NCBI GenBank assembly: GCA_023391095.1
Contig: JAEWBN010000022.1
Location: 434,001 to 498,000, forward strand
Source: Pseudomonadota bacterium
Lineage (GTDB): Bacteria > Pseudomonadota > Alphaproteobacteria > Rhizobiales > Devosiaceae
Length of the DNA stretch: 64,000 nt
Direction: 5' to 3'
Shown here: in pieces, positions 33,881 through 43,420 of the stretch
Layout: every line of letters starts with the position of its first letter
How positions within the stretch are numbered: position 1 is the first letter of the stretch
The notes under the pieces: model-generated
Seen by the model: the letters and a program-made list of their open reading frames with translations, nothing else
What the model was told of the DNA's origin: nothing
Database searches by the model: none
Translations under genes and position numbers: made by a program

Positions 33881-35779
33881 TCAGGTCGTTGCCGCCTTGG
33901 CGTTGGCCTGCGCCACCAATTCGTCGGGAATGTCGTCGAAGCTGGCATAGTTCATGTTGTAGAGCTTGGAATAGAGCCCGCCGAGCGCCATGAGCTCGTC
34001 GTGGTTGCCTTCCTCGATCTTCTCGCCATTCTGCAGCACGATGATCCGGTCGGCACCGCGAATGGTCGCCAGCCGGTGGGCAATGACCATGCCGGTGCGG
34101 CCCTCGAGCAGGATTTCGAGCGCCTTCTGAATCTGCTGCTCGGTATAGCTGTCGATATTGGCCGTGGCTTCGTCGAGCACAAGGATTTTCGCGTCAGCCA
34201 CCAGTGCACGGGCAAAGCTGAGGAGCTGGCGCTGGCCCAGCGACAGGTTGGAGCCACGCTGCTCGAGCACCGTGTCATAGCCGTTGGCGAAGCGCTCGAT
34301 AAAGTCGTGCGCGCCCACGGCTTTCGCCGCAGCGATCACGTCTTCCCGCGTTGCCGAAGCCTTGTTGTAGCGGATGTTCTCGAAGATGGTGCCGGTGAAG
34401 AGGAAGGGTTCCTGCAAAACCATGGCGACCTGTTCGCCAAGGCTCTCCTGCGTGACATTGCGCACGTCATGCCCGCCCACCAGAACCGCGCCGCCCTGCA
34501 CTTCATAGAAGCGATGCACGAGCGCCATGGCACTGGTCTTGCCCGAGCCAGTCGGCCCCACCAGAGCCACCGTCTCACCCGGATTGACGCGGAAGGAGAC
34601 GTTTTTCAGCACCGGCCTATTGGGATCGTACCCGAAGACAACGTCATGGAAGGCCACCGAGCCATCCATGACGTTGTCGAGCACGACGGCATTGGGCTTG
34701 TCCTCGATGACGACGGGCAGGTCGAGCACTTCGATGATGCGGCGGCCTGAGGTCATGGCCCGCTGCATGATCGAATATTGCATGGTCAGCGAGCGGATCG
34801 GGTCGAAGAAGCGCTGGATATAGAAGATGAAGGCGACGATGACGCCGACCTGCAGGCTGCCGTTCAGCACCAGCGAACCGCCGACTACAATGACTGTCGC
34901 CATGGAAATGCCGGTCAAAGTATCGACGATCGGCACCATGACCTGCGCGAACTTGGAGCCGGTCAGTTGCGTGCGCAGATTGTGATAGGCCTTGTCGTCA
35001 TAGAGGTCGAAATTGACTTTCTGGCGATCGAGGTTCTGCACCGTGCGCACGCCATTGATGCCTTCGGCCATGGCGCCATTGGTGAGCGAGTTCGTCTCAT
35101 GCGCGGCCCAGAAGGCGCGCTTGGCCGGCGGGAGCCAGAAGATGCGCACGATGAAAAGGATCGGCATGGTGACCATGGTCAGCATGCCCAGCCGTGGGTC
35201 GAGGCTCAGCAGCACCGCGACAATGCCGAACAGCAGGACAATGTCGCCGACCGAAATCACCGAGGTTTCGAGGAATTCCTGCATGGAATTGACGTCGCCC
35301 TGCAGCCGGCTCATCAGCCGGCCGACCTCGGTCTTGTCCATATAGGACAGCGAAACGCGCTGAAGCTGGGCGAACATGGCCCGGCGCATGTCGAAAAGGA
35401 CGTTCTCGGCAACCTGCCCGACCTGGGTTTCCTGCACCCAGGACGCGGCAAAGTTGAGCAGCACCGCCACCGCAAAGGCGCCGACGGCCCAGAGCAGATT
35501 GTCGAGATTGCCCCCCTCAGTCATGCCGGTATCGATAGCATTGCCGATGATCAGCGGGATGGCGAGCTGGGTTGCGGTAAAGACCAGAACAGCCCCCACC
35601 GAGAGGTAGATCTTCAGCCGGTAGGGATGGACGAACGCCCAGATACGACGGACGGTCTGGGGGTCATAGGCCTTGCCGAAGACCTCTTCCTCGATCTTGT
35701 GGCTGCCGACCGTGGCGCGCGGCGGACGCTGGCCCGGAAAGGCAGCGACTTCGCGTTCTTCATCATCGACCACGCTCAT
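33881..35779 (-). CDS. Heterodimeric ABC exporter, catalytic subunit
   Basis: 632 aa: a cytoplasmic N-terminus of about 50 residues, six membrane segments and an ATPase. Walker A is GPTGSGKT (about 407) and Walker B VLDEATANID (about 532) with the catalytic Glu. The signature is degenerate, LSLGQ (about 510) in place of LSGGQ. It overlaps the partner gene by 4 nt (ATGA). In heterodimers the working site pairs this Walker B with the partner's LSGGQ. Substrate unknown; drugs or lipids are usual. Confidence 0.92.
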   Translation of the reverse strand: MSVVDDEEREVAAFPGQRPPRATVGSHKIEEEVFGKAYDPQTVRRIWAFVHPYRLKIYLSVGAVLVFTATQLAIPLIIGNAIDTGMTEGGNLDNLLWAVGAFAVAVLLNFAASWVQETQVGQVAENVLFDMRRAMFAQLQRVSLSYMDKTEVGRLMSRLQGDVNSMQEFLETSVISVGDIVLLFGIVAVLLSLDPRLGMLTMVTMPILFIVRIFWLPPAKRAFWAAHETNSLTNGAMAEGINGVRTVQNLDRQKVNFDLYDDKAYHNLRTQLTGSKFAQVMVPIVDTLTGISMATVIVVGGSLVLNGSLQVGVIVAFIFYIQRFFDPIRSLTMQYSIMQRAMTSGRRIIEVLDLPVVIEDKPNAVVLDNVMDGSVAFHDVVFGYDPNRPVLKNVSFRVNPGETVALVGPTGSGKTSAMALVHRFYEVQGGAVLVGGHDVRNVTQESLGEQVAMVLQEPFLFTGTIFENIRYNKASATREDVIAAAKAVGAHDFIERFANGYDTVLEQRGSNLSLGQRQLLSFARALVADAKILVLDEATANIDSYTEQQIQKALEILLEGRTGMVIAHRLATIRGADRIIVLQNGEKIEEGNHDELMALGGLYSKLYNMNYASFDDIPDELVAQANAKAATT

Positions 35780-37623
35780 TCTGCGGCCTCCACATCGTCG
35801 CCCGGTCGGGTCTGCAGGTCATAAAGGGCACGATAGCGTCCCCCCTGTTCAAGGAGTTCGGCATGGCTGCCGCGCTCGACGACTTTGCCATCCTCAAGGA
35901 AGAGGATGAGGTCGGCATGCATCAGTGAGGAAAGGCGATGTGCAATGATGATCGTCAATCGATCCTTGGCATAGCGGCGCATGGCCGAGCGGATGCGATG
36001 CTCGGTGCCGGCGTCGATGGCAGCGGTTGAATCGTCGAAGACCATGACGGCGGGTTTGAGCACCAGCGAGCGCGCAATGGAGAGGCGCTGACGCTGGCCA
36101 CCCGAGAGCGACACACCACGCTCGCCCACCACGGTATCGTAATCGGCCGGCAGGCCCATGATGTAGCTATGGAGCTGCGCGCTTTCGGCTGCGCGCTCGA
36201 TCTTGCGCTCCTTGGCCCAGGGGTCGCCATAGGCGATGTTGTTCTCAATTGTCGTGGTGAACAGGAACCCGTCCTGCTGCACCACGGCCACCTTGCGGCG
36301 CAGGCTTTCCAGCGTTACCGCGCGCACATCCTGCCCATCGAGAGTGATGCGGCCGGAGGTTACATCGTAAAAACGCGGAATGAGATGGGCGAGGGTCGAC
36401 TTGCCACTGCCCGGCGCGCCGACAATGCCGATGGTCTGGCCCGGCCCGCCTTCGAAGCTGATGCCGTTGAGCGTGGGGTGCGAAGCGCCGGGATAGGTGA
36501 AATGCACATCCTCGAAGCGCAGCTTGCCCTCGGTGATCGTGAGCGGGGTGGCGTCGGGTCGATCGACGATCTCTTCGGCCTGGTCGAGGAAGGCATAGAA
36601 GCGTTGGCCGCAGGTGGAGGCGCGGGCGAAGGAATTGACCATGAGGCCAAGCTGGCGCACCGGCATTTGCAGGATGGTCATGAAGGTGAGGAAGCTGGCG
36701 AGCGTGCCGACGCTCATCTCCCCGGCAATGACCTTGGTACCACCGACCCAAAGGACAAGCCCCATGGCCGCAAAGAAGGAAAAGGTCATCATCGAGGTAT
36801 TCTTGACGCGCACATGAACGCGCTGATGGGCCAGTTCCAGCGCATCCTTGGAGGCCGCATCGAACTTGGACAGCTCGAATTTCTGGCCCGAGAAGGCGCG
36901 GACGACACGAATGCCGCCCAGGTTTTCCTCCATGACGCGGGTGAGGCGCGACAGCTTGTCCTGCAGCACCAGCCAGGTTTCCCGCAGGGTCAGCTGCGCA
37001 ACCGAGGAGCGCCAGGCGACGAAGGGCACAAAGCTCAGCGCCAGACATGCCAAGAGCACGTCGGTGGTGAACAGCATCCAGGCCCCGACGCCGATCAGCA
37101 CGGTCAGCAGCACCATGCGCACGAAGCCGGTGGAGAAGAACATGCGCACGCCGTCGAGGTCGAGCAGCCCCACGGTGATCAGGTCGCCGGAATGCACGCG
37201 GTCATGGTAGGAATAGGAGAGGCGCTGGATCTTGTCGTAAAAGGCCAGCCGCAGTTCGTAGCCCACATGGTGGCCGACGCTTTCCGAATAATAATTCTGC
37301 ACCAGCGTAAAGAAGCCGCGCGCGATGGAAACGACCAGAAGCGTAGCGGCGCTCCACATCAGCGCCTGCTCAGCGCCGTCCGCCGCCGTGCTCAGGACGT
37401 TTTGCGCCTGATCCACGGCCTGTCCCAGAAGCCGGGGAATTGTCAGTTGCAGCACCGCCGCAATGATGGTGGCGCCGATGGCCAGTGCAGCCTGCCAGTA
37501 ATGCCGCAACGAAAACATCGTGATGCGCAACAGGGGGCTCTGCCCCTTACCAGCATGGGCAGCCGCAACATGGGCCCGAGCATCGCCGCGTGAACGGTCG
37601 CGGCCAGCCTTGAGGGTGATCAA
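35776..37623 (-). CDS. Heterodimeric ABC exporter, degenerate-site subunit
   Basis: Up to 615 aa: six membrane segments, then an ATPase. Walker A GAPGSGKS (about 400) and signature LSGGQ (about 506) are normal, but Walker B reads VFDDSTAAID, so the catalytic glutamate is aspartate (about 529). This complements the degenerate LSLGQ of its partner. The start is uncertain: the open frame begins with TTG at 37623 without a clear ribosome site, and ATG 37518 (35 residues in) would still retain the first membrane segment. It is first in the two-gene operon. Confidence 0.9.
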   Translation of the reverse strand: MITLKAGRDRSRGDARAHVAAAHAGKGQSPLLRITMFSLRHYWQAALAIGATIIAAVLQLTIPRLLGQAVDQAQNVLSTAADGAEQALMWSAATLLVVSIARGFFTLVQNYYSESVGHHVGYELRLAFYDKIQRLSYSYHDRVHSGDLITVGLLDLDGVRMFFSTGFVRMVLLTVLIGVGAWMLFTTDVLLACLALSFVPFVAWRSSVAQLTLRETWLVLQDKLSRLTRVMEENLGGIRVVRAFSGQKFELSKFDAASKDALELAHQRVHVRVKNTSMMTFSFFAAMGLVLWVGGTKVIAGEMSVGTLASFLTFMTILQMPVRQLGLMVNSFARASTCGQRFYAFLDQAEEIVDRPDATPLTITEGKLRFEDVHFTYPGASHPTLNGISFEGGPGQTIGIVGAPGSGKSTLAHLIPRFYDVTSGRITLDGQDVRAVTLESLRRKVAVVQQDGFLFTTTIENNIAYGDPWAKERKIERAAESAQLHSYIMGLPADYDTVVGERGVSLSGGQRQRLSIARSLVLKPAVMVFDDSTAAIDAGTEHRIRSAMRRYAKDRLTIIIAHRLSSLMHADLILFLEDGKVVERGSHAELLEQGGRYRALYDLQTRPGDDVEAAE

Positions 37624-37871
37624 GGGAACAATCCAGACGTCAATATGTGGAGCCCGAGGGATGGCGGAACAGGTCGGCCACGATCGGGCAAATCAAACTC
37701 GCCTCAGTATAAGAGGCGCAATAGGTCTGCCATTCAAGACTGAATCGCAGCAGAATTGCACAAAGTTTGCGCTCTGGGTTTTGCCGGTCGCCATCGGGCA
37801 GCATGGGGCCATGCCCAAGCGGCGATGGCGCAGGGCAAGCCTTTGCGCGATGGAGCAGCAGAGGTCACACA

Positions 37872-38615
37872 ATGTCATATCCCCTGCTCGCCGGGCTCGT
37901 CGCCGTGGCGGTTTTCTTTACCAGCACACTTTCGGGAGTTTTCGGCATGGCCGGCGGCCTGGTGCTCCTGGCCCTTCTGCTTGCCGTCCTGCCGGTCGCC
38001 ACAGCCATCGCGGTGCAGGGCGCGATCCAGATCATCGCCAATGGCTCGCGCGCCTGGTTTTCCCGCAAGTATATCGACTGGCGCATCCTGAGCTTTATCT
38101 GCATGGGCCTGCTCACCGCGGCCGTGGTGCTCTTTATCCTGCGCTATACGCCTGACCTGGCCACGGTATGCATCGGCATCGGCCTCATGCCGGTGCTGGT
38201 GTGGATCCCGCGCAAATGGCTGGCGCTCGATGCCAGCAGGCCCGTCCACGCTTATTTCTGCGGGATCATGAGCGGCTCGCTCAACCTGGCGGTGGGTGTG
38301 GCGGGTCCCAGTGTCGACATCTTCTTCATCCGCACCCAGATGGACCGGCGCAAGATCATCGCCACAAAGGCAGCCACGCAGGTGCTGTCACACGGCGCCA
38401 AAGTCGTGTTCTACGGCACGGCGGCCTCGGCCATGATGGCCGGGGACTGGCTGCTGGTGCTGATTGCCGCGCCCCTTGCCGTAGCGGGCACCAATCTGGG
38501 CTACCATATTCTCCAGCGCATGACCGATGACGGCTTCCGCACATGGACACGCTGGATCGTCACCGCAATCGGCGCATTTTACCTCCTGCGTGGCCTTTTG
38601 CTGCTTGCCGCCTGA
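37872..38615 (+). CDS. TSUP-family permease (TauE/SafE)
   Basis: 247 aa with about eight membrane segments. Family features are GVFGMAGGLVLLALLL in the first repeat and the second-repeat GSLNLAVGVAGPSVDIFF. TSUP proteins move sulfite, sulfonates or other organic anions across the inner membrane; substrate unknown here. The ATG at 37872 has AGAGGT upstream. It is divergent from the ABC exporter pair and is followed after about 80 nt by a LysR regulator on the same strand. Confidence 0.88.
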   Translation: MSYPLLAGLVAVAVFFTSTLSGVFGMAGGLVLLALLLAVLPVATAIAVQGAIQIIANGSRAWFSRKYIDWRILSFICMGLLTAAVVLFILRYTPDLATVCIGIGLMPVLVWIPRKWLALDASRPVHAYFCGIMSGSLNLAVGVAGPSVDIFFIRTQMDRRKIIATKAATQVLSHGAKVVFYGTAASAMMAGDWLLVLIAAPLAVAGTNLGYHILQRMTDDGFRTWTRWIVTAIGAFYLLRGLLLLAA

Positions 38616-38697
38616 CTTTTCTGTGGGTTGACGGCTTATGGCGAAATGCAGTTCCAACTTATCCGGCCGATGCATTATGCTGGTGCCGGGAGACACA

Positions 38698-39609
38698 ATG
38701 GCAACCTTTGACAGCGTCACGGCGCGGCTCATTCTACTGCTGGCAGAAACCGGGTCGATCGGCCGCGCTGCAGAACGGGAAGGCATCGCCTCCTCCGCAG
38801 TCAGCCGCCGCGTTTCCGACCTTGAGGCGCGCCTGGGCGTGGTACTGTTCGACCGCTCCGCCCATGGCGTCAAACTCACCAGTGCCGGCGAAGCCTATGC
38901 CGAAGGGTGCCGCACCGTTCTGCGCTCTATTGCGGACCTCGACGCCATCATGGCCGATTTCGGCTCCGGCCAGCGCGGAAGCCTGCGCTTGGCCTGCACG
39001 AGCTCGGCCCTGACTGGTAGGCTTCCCGAGCTTTTGGCAAAGTTTGCGGCAAAATATCCCGGTATTGAAATTGAGATCGGCGAAATGGGCGCCGCCAAGG
39101 CCCTGCTGGCCCTAGACGAAGGGCGCGCCGACATCGCCATTGTCTCGGACAATTACGACTTCTCGCGCTTTGAAATTCGCCCCTTCGAGGATGAGCGCGT
39201 CTGGGTCCTCGTGCCGCCCGACCACGAATTGGCCGCCGCCATCGAGCCGCGCAAGGCCATTTCCTTTGATGCGGTTTTGCCCCACGCCATTGTGGGCGTT
39301 CACCATTCGGGTTCGCTGGATCGCCTCCTAGGAGAGGCGGCGGCAAAGACCGGCGCGGAAATTACCGAAGTGCTGCGCGTCGAGAGCTTTCCAGCTCTGG
39401 TGCGCATGGTCGAAGCTGGCTTCGGTATCGGCTTCCTTCGTTCCACCAGCCTACACCTGCTGGCCGGCACCGATCTGGTCTGCGCGCCCCTCGCCGAACC
39501 GTGGGCCATGCGGCAACTGCTTGTGGCGCGCCGAAAATCCAGCCCACTATCGGCCGCGATGAAGAGTTTCATGGCGCTGGCCAGCGACACCTATCTCCCA
39601 TCTGTTTAA
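38698..39609 (+). CDS. LysR-family transcriptional regulator
   Basis: 303 aa. The N-terminal helix-turn-helix (LAETGSIGRAAEREGIASSAVSRRVSDLEARLG, residues about 15-47) is followed by the substrate-binding domain (GSLRLACTSSALTGRLPELLAKF; VEAGFGIGFLRST). GGGAGA precedes ATG 38698. The effector is unknown. Its position suits control of the TSUP gene upstream. Confidence 0.88.
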   Translation: MATFDSVTARLILLLAETGSIGRAAEREGIASSAVSRRVSDLEARLGVVLFDRSAHGVKLTSAGEAYAEGCRTVLRSIADLDAIMADFGSGQRGSLRLACTSSALTGRLPELLAKFAAKYPGIEIEIGEMGAAKALLALDEGRADIAIVSDNYDFSRFEIRPFEDERVWVLVPPDHELAAAIEPRKAISFDAVLPHAIVGVHHSGSLDRLLGEAAAKTGAEITEVLRVESFPALVRMVEAGFGIGFLRSTSLHLLAGTDLVCAPLAEPWAMRQLLVARRKSSPLSAAMKSFMALASDTYLPSV

Positions 39610-39637
39610 AACCATACAAACTGCGTCATATTTGCCT

Positions 39638-39698
39638 TTGACAGAAGGTCAGGGCCCAGTCTAGGAAAGCGGACAGTTGCAGTCATATTTACGACTGC
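39638..39698 (+). promoter_or_regulatory. Promoter and dyad upstream of the iron-uptake operon
   Basis: A -35-like TTGACA (39638-39643) and TAGGAA (39662-39667) are 18 nt apart. Downstream is an inverted repeat GCAGTC-N8-GACTGC (39679-39698). The dyad could be an operator or a 5'-leader hairpin. It does not match the Irr ICE or RirA iron boxes that I know. Confidence 0.45.
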
Positions 39699-39724
39699 GC
39701 GCGTCAACCCGATTGGACTCGATC

Positions 39725-40648
39725 ATGAACGCCTTTTTCCGCACCACAACCGCAACCGCCGTTGCGCTAGCCGGCGCTCTCTCGCTGGCTTCCCTCGCCA
39801 TTGCCCAGGACAAGGTCATTACCCACGCCCAGGGTGAAACCACGCTGAGCGGCGTTCCTGCCAAAGTGCTGGTGCAGGATTGGGCTTCGTTCGACAATCT
39901 GGTGGCACTGGGTATCGACGTGGCCGGCGTGCCGTCCTCGAATGCACCGGGCTATCTGGCGGACTCGATTCCGGCTGACGCGCTGCAGCTGGGCTCGCTG
40001 TTTGAACCCGATTTTGAAGGCATTGCCGCTTCCGAATCCGACGTCTATTTCGTGTCCGGTCGTTCGGCTGCCGCCTACGAAACCGCCAAGGACATCCTCC
40101 CCACCGTCGACCTTTCGGTCAACAACGCGGCCATCATCGACGGCCTCAAGACCAACCTCACCACCCTGGGCGAAATCTTTGACAAGCAGGACAAGGCCGC
40201 TGAGCTGATCGCCGATGTCGACGCCAAGGTCGAGGCCGCCAAGGCTGCTGCCGAGGGCAAGGGCACGGCACTGGTCATTGTCACCAATGCCGGCAAGCTC
40301 GGCGTCTATGGCCCCGACAGCCGCGTCTCCTGGGTCTACAACGAAGTGGGCATGCCGTCCGCCCTCGCCGACGTCAAGGACGGCGACCATGGTGGCGACG
40401 CCGTGACCTTTGAGTTCCTGCTCGAAGTCAACCCGGACTGGGTGTTCGTCGTGGACCGCGATGCCGGTACCGGTGAGAACAACGGCGCTGCTGCTGCCCT
40501 GCTCGACAACGAGCTCTTCAACCAGACCACCGCTGCCAAGGAAGGCCAGGTTGTGTATCTCGACCCGCAGGCCGCCTATATCACCATGAATGGCTATCAG
40601 GCCGTGACCCTGCTGCTCGACCAGGTCACCGCGGGTCTGCAGAAGTAA
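39725..40648 (+). CDS. Iron/siderophore ABC transporter, substrate-binding protein
   Basis: 307 aa periplasmic protein of the FepB/CeuE class (Peripla_BP_2). A signal peptide covers residues 1-27 (SLAIAQ before DKV). Family landmarks are VLVQDWASFDNLVALGID, the DVYFVSG loop, and VNPDWVFVVDRD. It resembles VctP/CeuA-type binders of catechol siderophores or ferric citrate-like chelates. It is first in a four-gene operon with two permeases and an ATPase. Confidence 0.9.
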   Translation: MNAFFRTTTATAVALAGALSLASLAIAQDKVITHAQGETTLSGVPAKVLVQDWASFDNLVALGIDVAGVPSSNAPGYLADSIPADALQLGSLFEPDFEGIAASESDVYFVSGRSAAAYETAKDILPTVDLSVNNAAIIDGLKTNLTTLGEIFDKQDKAAELIADVDAKVEAAKAAAEGKGTALVIVTNAGKLGVYGPDSRVSWVYNEVGMPSALADVKDGDHGGDAVTFEFLLEVNPDWVFVVDRDAGTGENNGAAAALLDNELFNQTTAAKEGQVVYLDPQAAYITMNGYQAVTLLLDQVTAGLQK

Positions 40649-40716
40649 GTTCTTCACGTCTCAGGACCCGACGGCGCGGCCGGCGGGTCCTGTTCTTTTC
40701 AAGACCGGACGTTTCA

Positions 40717-41679
40717 TTGCCTGCCCTTATTGCCGGAATGGTCATCACAGTCGCCTTGGCGATTGTCAGTCTTTTTGTGGGTGTCAGCGATGTTTCGCTG
40801 GCATCTTTGCTGTCTGGCGGCTGGGAGGGCCGGCCGGGTGAAGTGCTGCTGATCAGCCGCATTCCACGCACGCTGGCACTGATCCTAGCCGGCGCATCCA
40901 TGGCGATTTCGGGCCTTGTGATGCAGATGGTGGTGCGCAACCGGTTCGTCGAACCGGGCACGACCGGCACCAGCGAGTCCGCCGCGCTCGGCTTTCTGGT
41001 GGTCACCCTTTTGGCCCCCGGCTGGCCGCTGATGGCCAAGATGGCGGTAGCCGCGCTGTTTGCGCTGGGCGGCACCGCGCTTTTCCTGCGCGTCCTGCGT
41101 GCCGTGCCGCTACGCGATGTGCTGCTTGTGCCGCTTGTCGGCATCATGCTGGGGGGCATTGTGGGTGCCATCAGCGCCTTTATCGCTTATCGCGCCAATC
41201 TTATGGGGTCGCTACTGGCCTGGAACATGGGCGATTTTTCCGGTGTCCTGCGCGGGCGTTATGAACTCATGTGGTTCGGGCTTGCCGGCTGTGTCCTGGC
41301 CTATATCGCCGCCGACCGCTTTACCGTGGCCGGCATGGGCAAGGATTTTACCACCAATCTTGGTCTCAATTACCGGGCCGTCATGGTGCTGGGGCTGGTC
41401 ATCGTCTCCGTCGTCAGCGCGGTCGTGCTGGTCTCCGTCGGCTCCATTCCCTTTCTCGGACTGATCGTGCCCAATCTCGTCAGCATGCTGGTGGGCGACA
41501 ACATGCGCCGCACCGTGCCGTGGGTTGCCGTGGGTGGCGCAGGCATGGTGCTGGCCTGCGACATCGTTGGCCGGCTGATCCGATATCCCTATGAAATCCC
41601 CATTTCGGTTGTCATGGGCGTCATCGGCTCCATGCTCTTCCTTTACCTGCTCCTGCGGTCGCCGCGAGGTGCACGATGA
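40717..41679 (+). CDS. Iron/siderophore ABC transporter, permease 1 (FecCD family)
   Basis: 320 aa, about nine membrane segments. The FecCD signature is clear: RIPRTLALILAGASMAISGLVMQMVVRNRFVEPGTTGTSESAALG, and later GSIPFLGLIVPNLVSMLVGDNMR. The start is uncertain: TTG 40717 gives the listed length and ATG 40738 is the first ATG, neither with a good ribosome site. The stop overlaps the next gene by 4 nt (ATGA). Confidence 0.9.
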   Translation: MPALIAGMVITVALAIVSLFVGVSDVSLASLLSGGWEGRPGEVLLISRIPRTLALILAGASMAISGLVMQMVVRNRFVEPGTTGTSESAALGFLVVTLLAPGWPLMAKMAVAALFALGGTALFLRVLRAVPLRDVLLVPLVGIMLGGIVGAISAFIAYRANLMGSLLAWNMGDFSGVLRGRYELMWFGLAGCVLAYIAADRFTVAGMGKDFTTNLGLNYRAVMVLGLVIVSVVSAVVLVSVGSIPFLGLIVPNLVSMLVGDNMRRTVPWVAVGGAGMVLACDIVGRLIRYPYEIPISVVMGVIGSMLFLYLLLRSPRGAR

Positions 41680-42665
41680 GTATCCAGACCGTGAGCTCCG
41701 CTCCGCGCTTGCGTCTTTCTCGGCCCGCATTGGTACTGATCATCCTCGGCGTGCTGGCCCTGGTTTCGGTGGTGCTGTTCATGACGCTGGGGGCCAAGGG
41801 CAGCTGGAGCTTTGTGCTGCCGTTCCGCGGCAAGAAGCTTCTTGGACTCGTGCTCGTTGCCTATGCGGTGGCGGTGTCGACGGTTTTGTTCCAGACCGTC
41901 ACCAATAACCGCATCCTCACCCCTTCGATCATGGGCTTTGACGCCCTTTACGTGCTGATCAAGACCGCGATCGTCTTCTTCCTCGGCGTGGGTGCGCTTA
42001 CCTCGATCAGCGCAGAATGGCAGTTCATCTTTTCGCTCGTGGCCATGGTGGGCTTTTCCGGCTTCCTGTTCCGGTGGCTGTTTCTGGGCGAAGAGCGCAG
42101 CCTGCACCTGCTCGTGCTCGTGGGCATCATTTTCGGCACGCTGTTCCGCTCCTTCTCCAACCTCATGCAACGCATGATGGATCCCGGCGCGTTCAACGTC
42201 CTGCAGGACACGCTCTTCGCTAGCTTTGCCACAACCGACCCGGCCCTTTTGGGCATATCCTGCGTCATCATTGGCGTCGTGAGCGTTGTCGGATTGCGCA
42301 TGATGCATGTCTATGACGTGCTCACGCTGGGCCGGGCCCATGCCATCAATCTGGGCGTAGACTACAAGCGCACAGTGGCGGTCATCCTCGTCCTCGTGTC
42401 CATCCTGGTGTCGGTCTCGACCGCGCTTGTCGGGCCCGTCACCTTCTTCGGCCTCCTGGTCGTCACCCTCGCCCACTCACTGGTGGGCAATTCCATGCAC
42501 CGCTACGTGCTGCCGGCTTCCGTCCTTCTGGGCATCATCGCCCTCGTGGGCGGACAGACGCTGCTGGAGCGGGTTTTCGCCTTCGATACCGCGCTTTCGA
42601 TCGTCATCGAATTCCTGGGTGGTATCGTTTTTATTGCCCTCGTGCTGAGGAGATCGGCCCGATGA
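41676..42665 (+). CDS. Iron/siderophore ABC transporter, permease 2 (FecCD family)
   Basis: 329 aa, about nine membrane segments. It shows the partner-type features VSTVLFQTVTNNRILTPSIMGFDALYVLI and VGPVTFFGLLVVTLAHSLVG. Two separate permeases form the heterodimeric channel, as in CeuBC or VctDG systems. It overlaps its neighbours by 4 nt at both ends, so the operon is tightly coupled. Confidence 0.9.
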   Translation: MSIQTVSSAPRLRLSRPALVLIILGVLALVSVVLFMTLGAKGSWSFVLPFRGKKLLGLVLVAYAVAVSTVLFQTVTNNRILTPSIMGFDALYVLIKTAIVFFLGVGALTSISAEWQFIFSLVAMVGFSGFLFRWLFLGEERSLHLLVLVGIIFGTLFRSFSNLMQRMMDPGAFNVLQDTLFASFATTDPALLGISCVIIGVVSVVGLRMMHVYDVLTLGRAHAINLGVDYKRTVAVILVLVSILVSVSTALVGPVTFFGLLVVTLAHSLVGNSMHRYVLPASVLLGIIALVGGQTLLERVFAFDTALSIVIEFLGGIVFIALVLRRSAR

Positions 42666-43420
42666 TCGTCGCCAACAATGTCACCAAGAATTACGGCACG
42701 AGCTGCGTCGTCGACGGCGTCACTGTGGAACTGCCCCAGGGCGGCGTCACCTCGATCATCGGCCCCAACGGCGCCGGCAAGTCGACCCTTTTGTCGATGG
42801 TGAGCCGGCTCATGGCCATGGACAAGGGCAGCGTCACCATTGGCGGGCTCGATGTGACCAAGGCCAAGAGCGACGAGCTGGCCAAGAAGCTGTCGATACT
42901 TCGGCAGGACAACCACATGACTGCGCGCCTGACCGTGCACGACCTTGTATCCTTCGGGCGCTACCCCCATTCGAAAGGGCGCCTCACCAGTGAGGATAAG
43001 GTCCATATCGACCGGGCCATCAACTACCTCGATCTCGACGCCCTGTCGGGTCGCTTTCTCGACGAGCTTTCCGGCGGGCAGCGCCAACGTGCCTTCGTGG
43101 CCATGGTTCTGGCGCAAGATACCGATTATGTGCTGCTCGACGAGCCGCTCAACAATCTCGACATGAAGCATGCCATGGGCATGATGAAACTCATGCGTCA
43201 GGCGGCCGATGATCTGGGCAAGACCGTGGTGCTCGTGTTGCACGATATCAATTTCGCGTCCTGGTATTCAGACCACATCGTCGCAATGAAGCTCGGCAAG
43301 GTCGCGGCACAGGGCAGCGTCAAGGATATCATCACCCCCGACGTGCTCAATCCCATCTACGAGATGGAGATCAAGGTGCACGAGATCGGCGGACAGTTGA
43401 TCAGCGTCTATTACGGCTGA
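42662..43420 (+). CDS. Iron/siderophore ABC transporter, ATP-binding protein
   Basis: 252 aa. Walker A GPNGAGKS (34-41), signature LSGGQRQRAFVAMVLAQ (about 139), Walker B VLLDEPLNNLD and switch LVLHDINFAS are intact. Wording around the signature fits the FepC/CeuD class. It is last in the operon and converges on the GGDEF gene with a 10-nt overlap of the two stops. Confidence 0.92.
   Translation: MIVANNVTKNYGTSCVVDGVTVELPQGGVTSIIGPNGAGKSTLLSMVSRLMAMDKGSVTIGGLDVTKAKSDELAKKLSILRQDNHMTARLTVHDLVSFGRYPHSKGRLTSEDKVHIDRAINYLDLDALSGRFLDELSGGQRQRAFVAMVLAQDTDYVLLDEPLNNLDMKHAMGMMKLMRQAADDLGKTVVLVLHDINFASWYSDHIVAMKLGKVAAQGSVKDIITPDVLNPIYEMEIKVHEIGGQLISVYYG

Noticed and set aside
36169..37593. A 474-codon open frame opposite the exporter subunit
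   Set aside because: It is the antisense shadow of a conserved ABC protein; its translation is Gly/His/Gln-rich without family features.
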